From Xanthostigma xanthostigma (taxonomy: Eukaryota > Arthropoda > Insecta > Raphidioptera > Raphidiidae), in assembly GCA_963575645.1 (NCBI GenBank), contig OY754465.1, forward strand, positions 34,917,501 to 34,981,500: DNA of 64,000 bases. Direction: 5' to 3'. The position numbers and the translations under genes are program-made. Under the pieces are notes generated by a model. That model had not been told where the DNA came from. It made no database searches and saw only the letters and a program-made list of their open reading frames with translations. Positions 36,088-46,709 of the stretch are shown in pieces. How positions within the stretch are numbered: position 1 is the first letter of the stretch; each line of letters starts with the position of its first letter.

Positions 36088-36224
36088 TGGGATGTGTGAC
36101 TAGGTGCTCTCTAGTACCGGCACCTCCACCACCAATACCATTCAAAGTGGATCATCCATTTATCTTCATGTTGCGTCACAAATCCTCGGCAATTAATTTA
36201 TTTTTTGGCCGCTATATAGAATAA
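36088..36224 (+). CDS. Serpin alternative terminal exon J (P1 Arg)
   Basis: Acceptor TTATTGTTTCAG, 137 bases and 45 residues (isoform of 388, the longest). The loop VGCVTRCSLVPAPPPPIPF is followed by KVDHPFIFMLRHKSSAINLF and ends FGRYIE-stop. The 17-residue count puts P1 at Arg, suggesting a trypsin-like target such as a clip-domain protease of an immune cascade (inference). Cys at P4 and P1' flank the Arg, unlike any other isoform. A proline-rich P' side links it to F, G and H. AATAAA at 36298. It is the most distal exon, 28 kb from exon 3. Confidence 0.93.
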
Positions 36225-36297
36225 ATTCAGCGAAATGAAATATTAAAAATACAAAGTTGTCATTGTTTTATATATATATATTAATTAGTGGATCAAA

Positions 36298-36303
36298 AAT
36301 AAA
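36298..36303 (+). promoter_or_regulatory. Poly(A) signal of serpin exon J
   Basis: AATAAA 74 bases after the last stop. Comparable signals follow the other exons at 11803, 17210, 20693, 23470, 24692, 26500, 26848, 29167 and 30731. Confidence 0.7.
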
Positions 36304-36349
36304 GTTTTATTAAATGAAACAATGCATTAGGATTTAATTTATTTTTTTT

Positions 36350-36378
36350 GCACATACCGCTAAACTAGCGGTATGTGC
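36350..36378. terminator. Perfect stem-loop after the serpin gene
   Basis: GCACATACCGCTA, loop AAC, then the exact inverse: a 13-bp perfect stem preceded by eight T, 47 bases beyond the last poly(A) signal. Whether it has any role in 3' end formation is unknown; it may be a tiny foldback. Confidence 0.4.
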
Positions 36379-36878
36379 TTTATTATCGCTTTGTGCGTCA
36401 GAGCTGACTTTCGTTCATATAAGAAGTTATATTTAAGTTAATTTCACACGAAATCCATTCAAATTGAAGCTTTTTGAAAAGAAGAGATTCTGATTTATAA
36501 AACAGAACCATTTTTAAATCAATTCAAGTTCATAAATACTATTAAAATTGTAATTGAAAATTACAAACAGCAGTTGTCGGTTGGTCTGTACGTATGTACG
36601 TACGTACGTAACGACTCTACAGATCGCAATTTTGGTCGGATTGCCTTAGGTTATATTTTATTCACTTTGTTTAGTATCAGACCAGAACCCTATTTAAATT
36701 CACATAAATGTGTGCAGTAGTTTAATTTTTATAAACAGTTTTATTTTATTATTTTTGACAGCTAATAGTTAAAATAAAAAAAAAACAAAAAAATACCTAT
36801 TGCTGTTATTGTAAATGTAGTATATTACGTAGAATAACTGCTACACTTCTATACCACAATAACAACGCAAGCTGCAAT

Positions 36879-36958
36879 ATCGTTATGGCCGAGCGGTTAA
36901 AGGGTTAGTCCAGTAATAGCAAGGTTCGCCGGGTTCGATTCCCGCTGACACAAGTAAA
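36879..36958 (+). pseudogene. tRNA-Ser/Leu-like pseudogene or SINE head
   Basis: A perfect A box TGGCCGAGCGG (36886 on) and B box GGTTCGATTCCC (36932 on) are spaced as in tRNA. But the acceptor stem does not pair (ATCGTTA against TGACACA) and the anticodon arm does not fold well. T-runs follow, as after Pol III genes. Not called a functional tRNA. Confidence 0.6.
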
Positions 36959-37319
36959 TATAATTTTTTTTCTATTTTTAATTTTTTTTCTATTTTTTTT
37001 TAATGTTTTATTTAAATCTATTTTCTCAATTTTTTTTCAATATAATATGTACAGTGGAAAACTTGCGGGATGTGCACTTTTGGTTTTGCCAACTATTTTT
37101 TTTTTAAACTGCTGACTTGTTAAGTATAAATAAACTAGACCATTGATGACTTAAAAAAAAAGGATCTGATTCTACAAGAGTAACGTTCGTTCGATTATTA
37201 CCAAATAAAACTAACAATTAGCAAGCAAATACTAAAAATGAGTCACATCATGATAATAATGATAACTTTAAAATTGCTGAAAACACTATTTCGATATCTT
37301 TAAATTCAACGGAGGTATT

Positions 37320-37930
37320 CAATTTTTTGTACGTGGGGCCGCACTGCAATGATGTTAGACCGTGGTCGAATGACCTTGGTAGACACCCTGAGTAGAAATT
37401 TCTGTCAGGCAAGCCCTATCATATAGTCAGCTCCGGAACGGGCTTAAGAATGGCGTACTCTATTAGGGCAGCCATATGTGGACCTTTTCAGGCTCTAAAA
37501 GGTAAACACCTATTGAGGAATTCTGGATCAGATGTGGTTAAGGTTAGCCATGTTGCAACCCTACCATGGAAAGCCTTATGAATATTTGTCCGGCCAAGTT
37601 ATTAACAGACCTGGCCAATTCTGGTCAAGACCGAAGCCAGCTGGCCTCATTTTCACCCTAACAGAACAAACCCTATAAAAACCTATAAGGCCTAATATGA
37701 ACATTCTCATCAGGGCCGCACCAGGCTCATTAATCAGGACATGACGAGGCTGTCTCTATCAGTACCGTAAAGGGCTAACCTATTAGGGTCATATTAGGTT
37801 TTCCAGATCAGGTCTTGACATATCCACGCGTTACCAACCCTATTCGGGTCAATCCGGCCACTCACATCAGTACCGGACCTCAGCTGGAGCCAACCAGATC
37901 CGATCCGGACTTTTTCCGCTCGGGATGTCG
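37320..37930. repeat. Compositionally distinct repeat-like island
   Basis: About 600 bases with near-even base composition in an AT-rich surround. It is full of recurring words such as CCTATTAGGGTC, CTATCAG and CCGGAC. No open frame and no clear ends. Probably a dispersed repeat of unknown class. Confidence 0.5.
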
Positions 37931-38476
37931 CTAGAAGCTGGTATTTAAAAAAAAGTTGGTATACTCATACAACAGTGTGTTAATTAATGAATTTGAGTTC
38001 TGCAAAATAATTGTAAGTTAAGACTGAATTAAAAAATTTGATACCAAAAAAATGAAAAAAATATTCACTCGATTGATCAGATCAAATTTAATCTAGTCTG
38101 GAACGGGCTCAGATTAAATTGAATCTTATATTCCATCTCTGAACAGATCTTCATTCGTCTAGATTTGACCAGATAAAATCAGATCTATTCATATAGATCT
38201 ATATAAAAAAAAAATCCGGGTATGATCGATGTGAAATATTTGTATTATTGCGTACCAGCGAAATTTTTAGTTGGTACACGGTATAAGACTTTGAAAAATG
38301 GTACGTATACTGATCGACGTCTGCAGGTCGACTAACATGACGTCCCGCGGTACAATGTGTTATATTAGTAGTACTGTAACTAATAAGTAACACATAATAG
38401 GTATAGTAAGTGATGAATGTAAGGTATATAACATTTTACAACCGATTCGATACGACCGTGACTATCGACAATTTGT

Positions 38477-39385
38477 AACTTCCCGCTATAAAAAATAAAA
38501 AAAATCAAATTTTTTTTTCAAAACAATCGGGAAGTTATTGTTTTCACCTCGATTTTCGAAAATCGAGTTTTCGTCAGATCTCGACGTTTTGAGGTCCTGG
38601 GAAGCTATTCTGACTATTTTGGTGATGATGTCCGCAGGGCTGTGTGTGTGTGTATGTGTACCCTACCTAATTGTAAACCTCATAACTTTTGAACAGAGTG
38701 TCCGATTGAAACGCGGTTTGCGGCATCTGACGTGACCTTGCCTAAAAATTTTGAATGAATCGGCCCATTAAATTTTGAGAAATCTCAAAAATACAAGTTT
38801 CAAAAATTTTTAGGTTTTTTTGGAACTACTAAACCGATTAATTCCAAAATCTAATCAGCTCTTCTTAAAAAACTGCGTCAATTTCTGCAAACCGCATTAA
38901 AATTGGTTCATTTGTACTCGATATATCGTGAACGAAAAATTCGTTAAAAAGTGTTTTTTTTTTTTTTAATTATTAGTATAATTCTTATTTGATCGATTTT
39001 TTTGCAATAAATTACTTTCGTAAGTTAAAAAAACTGCGTCGATGGCCGCAAACCGTATCAAAATCGGTTCATTTGATCAAGAGATATCGTGAACGAGTAA
39101 TTCATAAAAAGTGTTTTTGTAAAATTACTCGTAAAATTTTTATCAGATCGATTTCTTTGTAATAAATTACTTTCTTAGATTAAAAAACTGCGTCGATTAG
39201 CGTAAACCAAATCAAAATCGGTTCATTTGTTCCCGAGATATCGTGAACGAAAAATTCGTAAGAAAGTGTTTTTTTTTTTTAATTAGTCTTAAAATTCTTA
39301 TCAGATCGATTTTTTTTAATAAATTACGTTCACGATATATTGTGAACAAATGAACCGATTTTGATACAGTTTATCGCAATGGGGT
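38477..39385. repeat. Partial copy of the CTTCCCGC foldback family
   Basis: Begins AACTTCCCGCTATAAAAAA and carries three or four units of the about 150-base motif with GGTTCATTTGTTC and GATATCGTGAACG, as at 48845-51041. It ends with a short inverted copy of the motif. Confidence 0.8.
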
Positions 39386-40850
39386 TTTCAACTAGTTGAC
39401 GTGACATGATTAGTTTTTCGAAACAGCCCTGCCAATAGCATTCTTTTAACATGACAGTTAACGGTTCTGTTTCGTTGGCGCTAAAATCGTTAACGTACCA
39501 CCACTAATCTACTATAGTTACCAGTGGGTTAACGCAAAGCATTTTCACGTTACGAGTTAGACGTAAAATTATCATAGCCTCTCTACAAATCAATTACAGG
39601 ATTATTTTTATAAATTGAGAAAAAACGAAAACATTTCCGTCTAATTTTTAAAAAAAATCACTTCCTTTTTGTTCCCGAGGTGTGTATCAAGAGATGATTG
39701 TATCAAAAAAATGTTACGTCGATTTTTAAGTAGTTTGGAGCGGAAGAAGTGAACAGTGAAGCATCTCTCCCGCCGCGTCGTTTCTCTCGGATTTACTTTA
39801 ATTTAATATTGGAAGAACGATCGCTATTGTTATTATTTACACGTAGGCGTACCAATTACCTATTCTCTCGATAAAATAATATTGTGTTTAAGATGCTATC
39901 TATACTAAACAGAACCGCATTTAAGTATAACTAAGGACCAACTTGCATGCTACTTTTTCTAACAAATACGCGTGAATTATCGTCTCTGTTTGACGAGACC
40001 ATATTGATGATACCTAGCTCTGCACTTGCTCCACATGTCTTGTTCGATCGCGCGATTTAGTAATAGTATGCGTTAAATGCGTGTCTTTCCCACTTGAAGA
40101 GTATTTGACAATCGCACGTTCAGCTATGTATTTTAGCAAAGAGTGTGACCTTATGTTGTTGGTCTAAAGATCTCCAAAAATATCAAAATTAGTCTCTGTT
40201 TTATTCCAGTGTATTGTGAAATAAAAACAAAAACAATTTTAATTAAAACAATCGATAGCTGCGTGCTGGTCATATTTATTTGAAAGATCTATCGCGATTA
40301 TAATTTATAATAATCAATAATTAAAAAACTTCATTTTTATTGGACAAGCACTGTAACCATAAAATAGACATTAATGCAAGCAAAGTCGGGGCTAGTTTAG
40401 AATAATTCTGCAATTTTTCATTTATTTTTTTGTGATTGCTTAATGCCCAGTTATTGTATAGTTATTTACTGTTATTGAACTATTAAACATTGTTTGTTAT
40501 TTGGTTTATTATTTTGTTCATTATTATTAAAAAATACACGTAAGTTACATACAAATACGTAAAATTATAAAATACATTTCGTTAAAGCATATAATTTACA
40601 GATGAGTTCGGAAAATACGAGATAGCGGTCGAATATATAATAGATTTACGAGTACAAAAAATATTTGAAGTTAACCTTACGCCCTCACTTGCCTTAAATC
40701 GCGTACAGTACAGGGCTGTGTAAAATATATTTTCAGTAGTACTGCTTACGTTTCAAATATGAGATTTGAATAGCTTGTGGATAATCTCTGTTGATTTAGT
40801 TGATTAGTTTTTGTTAAATACTTTATGCTAATATATTTTACAAGCGGTCC
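39386..40850. other. No feature recognised
   Basis: AT-rich sequence with no supported gene or bounded repeat. Confidence 0.4.
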
Positions 40851-41196
40851 GTCCCGGTTTCACCCGGACCCGAGTGCAAAAGAACGAACGGGGGAGGGAC
40901 TAAAGTACGTACGTTCATCTTAGTTTACCGAGATGAATGTTGTGTCCAAATTTCATGATGATCGGAGTTACCATTCAAAAGTTTTTGTCGGGCGGACAAA
41001 TTTTGAGTTTTATATTATATATTTTTTACACCGTGGGTTACAATATTGGAGTTTTCGTAGCGATCCATAATTTAACTCGATTAACAATATAGGCTATGTT
41101 ACTCAGTGATAATGTATAGTATTCTATTAGTGAAAGAATTTTAAAATCGGTCCAGTAGTTTTTGAGTTTATCCATTACAAACAAAAATATTACAGA
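40851..41196 (-). mobile_element. Degraded Helitron (about 346 bp)
   Basis: On the minus strand it starts TCTGTAATATTTTTG after A and ends CTTG before T; the last bases deviate from CTRR. It shares ATGATGATCGGAGTTACC and the GGGTGAAACCG end with the Helitrons at 20857 and 53249. Confidence 0.65.
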
Positions 41197-42324
41197 TAAT
41201 ATATTGAATATAATAAGAAGTTTATTGGTTATGAATTGTTTTTACATGAATATGGGGTTGATTTAAAGGAAGGCTAAGTACATTTTCTATGCGTATCAAC
41301 TGCAAACCCAAACTGATTTAGTACTCTTCACTAGTTCGGGATAATTTATACTTTTCGTTCTACGTTATAGATAGTAAAGACAGCATTATTCTGTGCAAAC
41401 GCGACTTTATGCAACGAGTTCTGTGGTCAGCGATGTGTGTGTGACGGAATGTCTAACTACACAACACAAAATAATAATAATAAATCACAACGGATATTCG
41501 AATGCGATCCAAAGCTATAATCATCACTTAAAGCTGAATAGAGTTTTCATTTTAAGATAATACCCTGTAATTATACTACTCTGAACGAATATAATTCCAT
41601 TTCTGATATAATCCGTACCTAAAATAATATGCCTATACACTTGTACATAAACAGGATGTAACAAAAATTGGGTAACAGTACACTAAGTACACGTTTTCAT
41701 ATTTCGTACTTTTCACTAAAGCATTAGCCCCCCCCCATCAAACGCATTTTGGGGAACTCCATCTGCCCAAACCCCTTTTCATCCACAAAAAACGTCATCG
41801 CACCAAGACAATCCTGCGAGAAACTTTCCCCCTGCAAAAAATAACAATAAATGGAAACGTACACTTAACGTACTGCCCCCTAAAAATTGTATTAAGTAAG
41901 CATTTAGAAGAAAGCGGCATGAAAACAAACGAATGATTTGTAGCTAATATGTACCTATTAATTAAATTATACAAAACGTTTCAGTCATAATGTGACATCC
42001 CAGTAACCCAGATATATTTGAATGGTAACCTATAAGATATTTCTTATGCACCATTCAGCTGTATCAATATAGGGTTTTGATTCATTACGACTTTCGGCGT
42101 ATGAGTAAATGACCAAACTTGTAGTTAACGAGATGTCAATAAATATCTATCAATATTATTTAATATTGTTTACAAGAATTATCCTTTGTCAATAATCAAT
42201 CAATCAGTAGTGTATTTGAGAACCAAATCTATTACAGGAATTCGTCACTTTACAAATTTATATAAACAAAATTTACAAAAACAAAAAGGAAAAAAGAAAC
42301 TTTGCAAAATAGCATATTTATGAC

Positions 42325-42825
42325 TTATTCAAATAGCATAAAGCTTCTGATTTTGACCATATTTACAATATAATAATAAATGTCTGAAATTTTTTGATTT
42401 GAGAGGTTTGACAAGAGCTGCTCTAGGGGAATATAATTGCGGTCCTTTACAATATATTTTGCTATCCAGGCACTTCTTATGTGATGATATATCGGACATG
42501 AAAATAAGACATGATGTAGGTTTTCTTCTTCCCGCAAGTTACATACCATGCATAAATTGTTTGAGTCCCAAGAATATCTGTAGCCCTTTATTGTGATTCC
42601 AATGAATTTAGTGCCCATCAGTCTTAACTGGCTAATAACTCTTAATTTGTTTATATTAATTGACAAGGTTAAGTAGTTTTCTATCTTTTCCGAACTTTTT
42701 AATACTTGGTAGCTACTGTTATATGTTGAATTCAGTACCCTTTCCCAATCCATTAATAACTGATTCTTATTATATTTTTGTATTATATTGTTTAATTCTT
42801 TTCTTATCCCCCCCTTCATCATCAT
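42325..42825 (-). pseudogene. Non-LTR retrotransposon fragment, C-terminal zinc knuckle
   Basis: An open frame whose end carries LCMVCNLREEENLHHVLFSC. This is the C-x2-C...H...C arrangement found after the reverse transcriptase domain in many insect non-LTR elements, followed by a short helical tail to MLFE-stop. The RT and endonuclease domains are absent, so the copy is 5'-truncated, as usual for these elements. Confidence 0.75.
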
Positions 42826-43056
42826 TTCATCTTCATCTTATGTAGTTAGTCAGCGTGAAACCTGACTTCTACTTAAGGCCCCCCCTTCCTTTGTCAATAA
42901 TCACATCACCCACTATGCGGGATCACCGTATGATTTAGCCTGCGTTCAGACATGCGGGAATCGTGCGTTTACGAATCGCGCGGTTTCAAACCGCAAAATT
43001 GTGATGCTATTCAGACACGCGCGGTTAGTATGCGATTTCGTGGTCTCAGTTTCAAA

Positions 43057-43206
43057 ATGGAGGTCGACGAAGAAGTGTGTTTACTGTGGTTGCTCCTTAA
43101 AAAAAAGAAAAGAAAAAGGCGGTATTGGGTGCATCCAATATTACGTGACCGACTAGTAGGTACATGGTCAGTTCGTAACGTTATATCCCAAATTAAGAAT
43201 GTATGA
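43057..43206 (+). pseudogene. Start of a Harbinger transposase
   Basis: The ATG opens MEVDEEVCLLWLLL, then a Lys/Arg run and RRYWVHPILRDR. The acidic-hydrophobic start followed by a basic stretch and (R/Y)WVHP is typical of the N-terminus of insect Harbinger (HARBI1-like) transposases. It stops after about 50 codons; the DDE nuclease domain is absent. Confidence 0.8.
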
Positions 43207-43221
43207 TAAAAAATTTTTTGA

Positions 43222-43290
43222 CTGAATGTCCCATATTGCAGGTCTCTTCTCCACCTCATCAATAAATAGTTCAGTGTCGAAACGATCCAT
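43222..43290 (-). pseudogene. Start of a MADF-domain protein (Harbinger partner)
   Basis: On the minus strand the ATG at 43290 opens MDRFDTELFIDEVEKRPAIW. This is the beginning of a MADF DNA-binding domain (hydrophobic LI.EVE.RP.IWD). Reading fails shortly after the junction with the transposase remnant. Harbinger elements are known to carry a second DNA-binding gene, so the pair supports the assignment. Confidence 0.78.
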
Positions 43291-43551
43291 GGCGAACTCA
43301 CGAACAGTGACGTGCTCACCGCGCGGTATCCGCAACGCAACTGAACGCGAAGTAAAGACTCCATAGTAATAGAAACGCGCGGGAGCAGCGCGATTCTATT
43401 TTCTGGCGGTTGGGTTGCGGTAACCGCGCGGCTTGATTAACCGCGCGGTTATGTCTGAACGATTACTAACTAACTCATATAAATAAGACCCGCGCGATTT
43501 CCATGCGATTCTATAATCGCGCGGTTCCCGCCGTGTCTGAACTAGCGCTTA

Positions 43552-46356
43552 GAAGAATTCTAGCTGATACACACGATTTCACTGCCCTTTCGCTGATCAA
43601 ATTAAAATTAAAGAAAAATCCTTGGTAAGATAATTTCTGTTGCACCCCTACTATGTTGCTCATCAGCACGAAAACATCTACGGTTTTATTCTACACCATC
43701 TAAAGTCTCTAAGTTTGTATTCTAGCAGCTAGATGGATGAGTGCTTCAAACCTTCAACCGCAAACTCAGTCAGTAATAATGAGAAATACGTGATCAGTCT
43801 GCACGCTTTTCGTGGGTTTAATTTCTTACTCCTGCAGCTCACAGTGGCGTGCGTACAAATACCCTTTCAACAAAATAACTGACAGTACCTATTACGTTTA
43901 CAACAATGGTTTTTAAAATTAAATCTGATTTAAGAAATTACACGATTTTATCTAAGGCAGATGTTTCACATATCTACCAATATGCTGCAATCGGGTGTGT
44001 ACCTCAGACACTTTCGATAACTCTGCAAAAGAAAGTATTACTTATCTCGGTTTTTTGCTACAGATCGCTATTTATATCTACCAATGTAAGTAATACACAC
44101 AGGTGCTATCTATTTATATTATGCGCAACGCAAGGGCTCTGTTTAATGGCAGCGTTATTCTAAACAATATCTATCGTTGTTTTATATATCTATCCTTTAT
44201 TAAAATATGGGGTAATAGTGTGCACTCAAAGAAAGTTTTAATCATGCAGAAAAAAATTACACGAATCATTAATCTATAAACAAAGTAAGCAACTGATTAG
44301 GGTATCACGTCTCAGGGGGGCACTAAGAATCACAACTCAGAAATGAAAAGCACCTCACTAGACCATGTCAACAAGTTTTTTATTTCTTTATGTCATGTTC
44401 TCAAAAATTTGCTCCACTGATATAATATCTAAATATAGAATTTAAAAATAAAAAATAATGTATTTTTGAAAATGATTTTTTTTCTATTAACTGCATAAAA
44501 ATGCCTAACCCGATTTATAGACAGTAAAATTTTCAATGAGAGCATTGATTGTACAATTTTTTTTTCTAAAATTCTTAGCTTTTTAACTTTTGTCTATTTG
44601 AAAACATTTTTCTTTGACTACTTAGCCAACAGAGATCAATACATTATCAACCTTTGCGAAATCGCCTAAATCCTAAAAAGGGTGCAGTGTTATTATTCTT
44701 CTAATATTATACTTTATCTATTATGTTTGATATTAAGTCATGAAAATAATGACTTTCTTAAATTCTTAATAAAAATGATAATATTAATTACAATCTCTTT
44801 TACTTAGGTTCACGACAATTTAATATCTACCAATCAGAAGTAGCATTTAATGTTATAAATTTCCACATTCGCATCTGCACATGTCGTTAAAACTCTTATC
44901 TGCAACATCCCTGCTATAGACGCTTATGACCTTTGGTGTCGTGCGTCTATTATTTACAATACAGTCAAACTTGGATAAGCAAGTGTTCAAGGGGCCACGA
45001 TTTCTTTTTCGCTTAAGGAGGTTTTTCACTACCCCGAATTTCTAACTTATAGAGGTACAGAAGTGGCCTTTCTCACTAATTATGAAGGTCTATAAAAATA
45101 CAACAGATATTATGTAGTGATAAACATGTATGTATTATTCGACATAGATAAATGATAATAATTCGACATAGAAGCTAAAAAAGAAAACAAAAAAACCAAT
45201 GATACAAAAACAATGTTAGTTAATTCAGCTATTTATTTAATTTTCGTGGTACTATTAATACGTTCGACTATCGCTTATAGAGGTACAGGCAAGTAGTAGT
45301 CTCAGTTATAGAGGTCCATGAGTGAAAAACGTATTTCTCTTATAGAGGTTACTGTTTCTCACTTATAGAGGTTTTAGAGGGTTATGAAGAAGGTATCTTT
45401 AAAAAATCACAATACATAGGTACAGTAAATTAGTTCATGAATATAAACTTAACTATTGCAGTGGCAATAATATCGACAAATAATGAATTTTATATGCCTT
45501 TATTATTTAAATATAAATATATCTACCTGTACCTAACAACTTCGTTTTACTCATTACTGAATAGGTTTTCCGCAATTTATAGTTCGCATTTTAAATATAA
45601 TATATGCGTCACATACGTGATGTGCTGAAAGTGGTTTAGGCAATTTTTCTGAAACGTATTTTTAATAATATTTATTCTGTATGTAATCAATTTAAATTAA
45701 AACCGTTCCTTATAATATTATACTGTAATTTTAAAACGAAAACGCAAGATGATTTTACATCAAATTTTAAACGCTCGCCACTGGTGCGTCCAGTCAAACG
45801 AACAAAGCTTCGATTTTTGTTCTCCAATTATATAAAAATTTTATCATAATTATATAGAATTTCAATATAAAAAACGATGACTTTTGACCCTATAAATAAC
45901 ATATTATGTTGTTGATTCTTACTCAATCAATTTTACGTTCTAATTTAAACAACACTTAATTAAATATTGTTGGGTAGGTATATTATATTTGGAAAGTACC
46001 GATAATCATTTTAAAAATTAAACTGAAATTGTGTAATATAATAACTAAATAACGAACAATCAAATCGGCTACATATTTTTCTTTAAAAAAATCGTCAAAA
46101 AAAGCTTAAAAAATAAAATAAATTAAAAAAATTTGAATATAAGTACCACGTTTTTAAAACGAACTAAAAAATATTAATTTTTTTTTTAACTTGTAGGATT
46201 TGAAACGTAAAGCTTTTTTTGATGATTTGATAATAATATTACGTCAATTAGAAAAAAATTTACCTCCTCAATTATCTGATAATTTTAAAGAAAATTTCAT
46301 TTTTAAAAATAACATTATTATCAATTATTATTTTCCATTTAATGTCCGTAGTATTT
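43552..46356. other. No gene recognised; tandem words CTTATAGAGG
   Basis: AT-rich, with the word CTTATAGAGGT repeated between about 45040 and 45370, perhaps part of a pogo/Tigger-type repeat beginning ACAGTCAAACTTGGATAAG at 44961. No matching right end was found. The frame 43906-44163 has no family similarity. Confidence 0.35.
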
Positions 46357-46709
46357 ATTTTCAATAATTATTAATAATGGGAATGCGGACTATAGGTATA
46401 TAATTCTTTCCTTTATTGCTAACGTTTCGTCACAAATTTTTGACTTTTTCAAAGCTCAAGAAAAAACAATTTTTTTAAATTAGAAAATAAAATTAAACAT
46501 AAAAAATTATAATTTATTTTTCACTTTTTTGACACAAAAAAGTGAAAAATAAATTATAATTTTTTATGTTTAATTTTATTTTCTAATTTAAAAAAATTGT
46601 TTTTTCTTGAGCTTTGAAAAAGTCAAAAATTTGTGACGAAACGTTAGCAATAAAGGAAAGAATTATATACCTATAGTCCGCATTCCCATTATTAATAATT
46701 ATTGAAAAT
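46357..46709. repeat. Foldback element (353 bp)
   Basis: A nearly perfect palindrome, centre near 46533 (TTTTTTGACACAAAAAAG), with arms of about 170 bases containing GCTAACGTTTCGTCAC and CTTTTTCAAAGCTC. It resembles 27771-27971. Confidence 0.88.

Larger units (their letters stand above)
5464..36224 (+). other. Serpin gene with ten alternative reactive-loop terminal exons (whole locus)
   Basis: Three constant exons (34, 262 and 47 codons) splice to one of ten terminal exons, giving predicted proteins of 383-388 residues, the usual serpin length. All ten terminal exons have lengths of 2 modulo 3 and complete the same split codon left by exon 3, so each keeps frame. The design matches what is known for insect genes such as Manduca serpin-1 and Drosophila Spn42Da, where mutually exclusive last exons change the protease specificity of a shared scaffold. 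Seen here: splice sites, phases, serpin motifs and stops. Inferred: that every exon is used, and that the products are secreted protease inhibitors. The exon before 5462 (5' UTR and promoter) was not identified; the ATG exon starts with a 3' splice site, so one must exist upstream. Confidence 0.95.
42938..43548. mobile_element. PIF/Harbinger deletion derivative (611 bp)
   Basis: Terminal inverted repeats GCCTGCGTTCAGACATGCGG and, from the right, GCGCTAGTTCAGACACGGCG are flanked by TTA duplications (42935-42937, 43549-43551), the Harbinger preference. It retains the first codons of two convergent genes, a transposase (plus strand) and a MADF protein (minus strand), joined by an internal deletion. 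CGCG-rich subterminal repeats (GCGCGGTT) are probable transposase binding sites. Confidence 0.88.

Noticed and set aside
36879-36958. Functional tRNA gene
   Set aside because: The A and B boxes are good, but the acceptor stem does not pair and the anticodon arm does not fold.
43011-43364. 117-codon minus-strand frame
   Set aside because: It overlaps the Harbinger remnants. The meaningful minus frame here is the MADF start in another frame.
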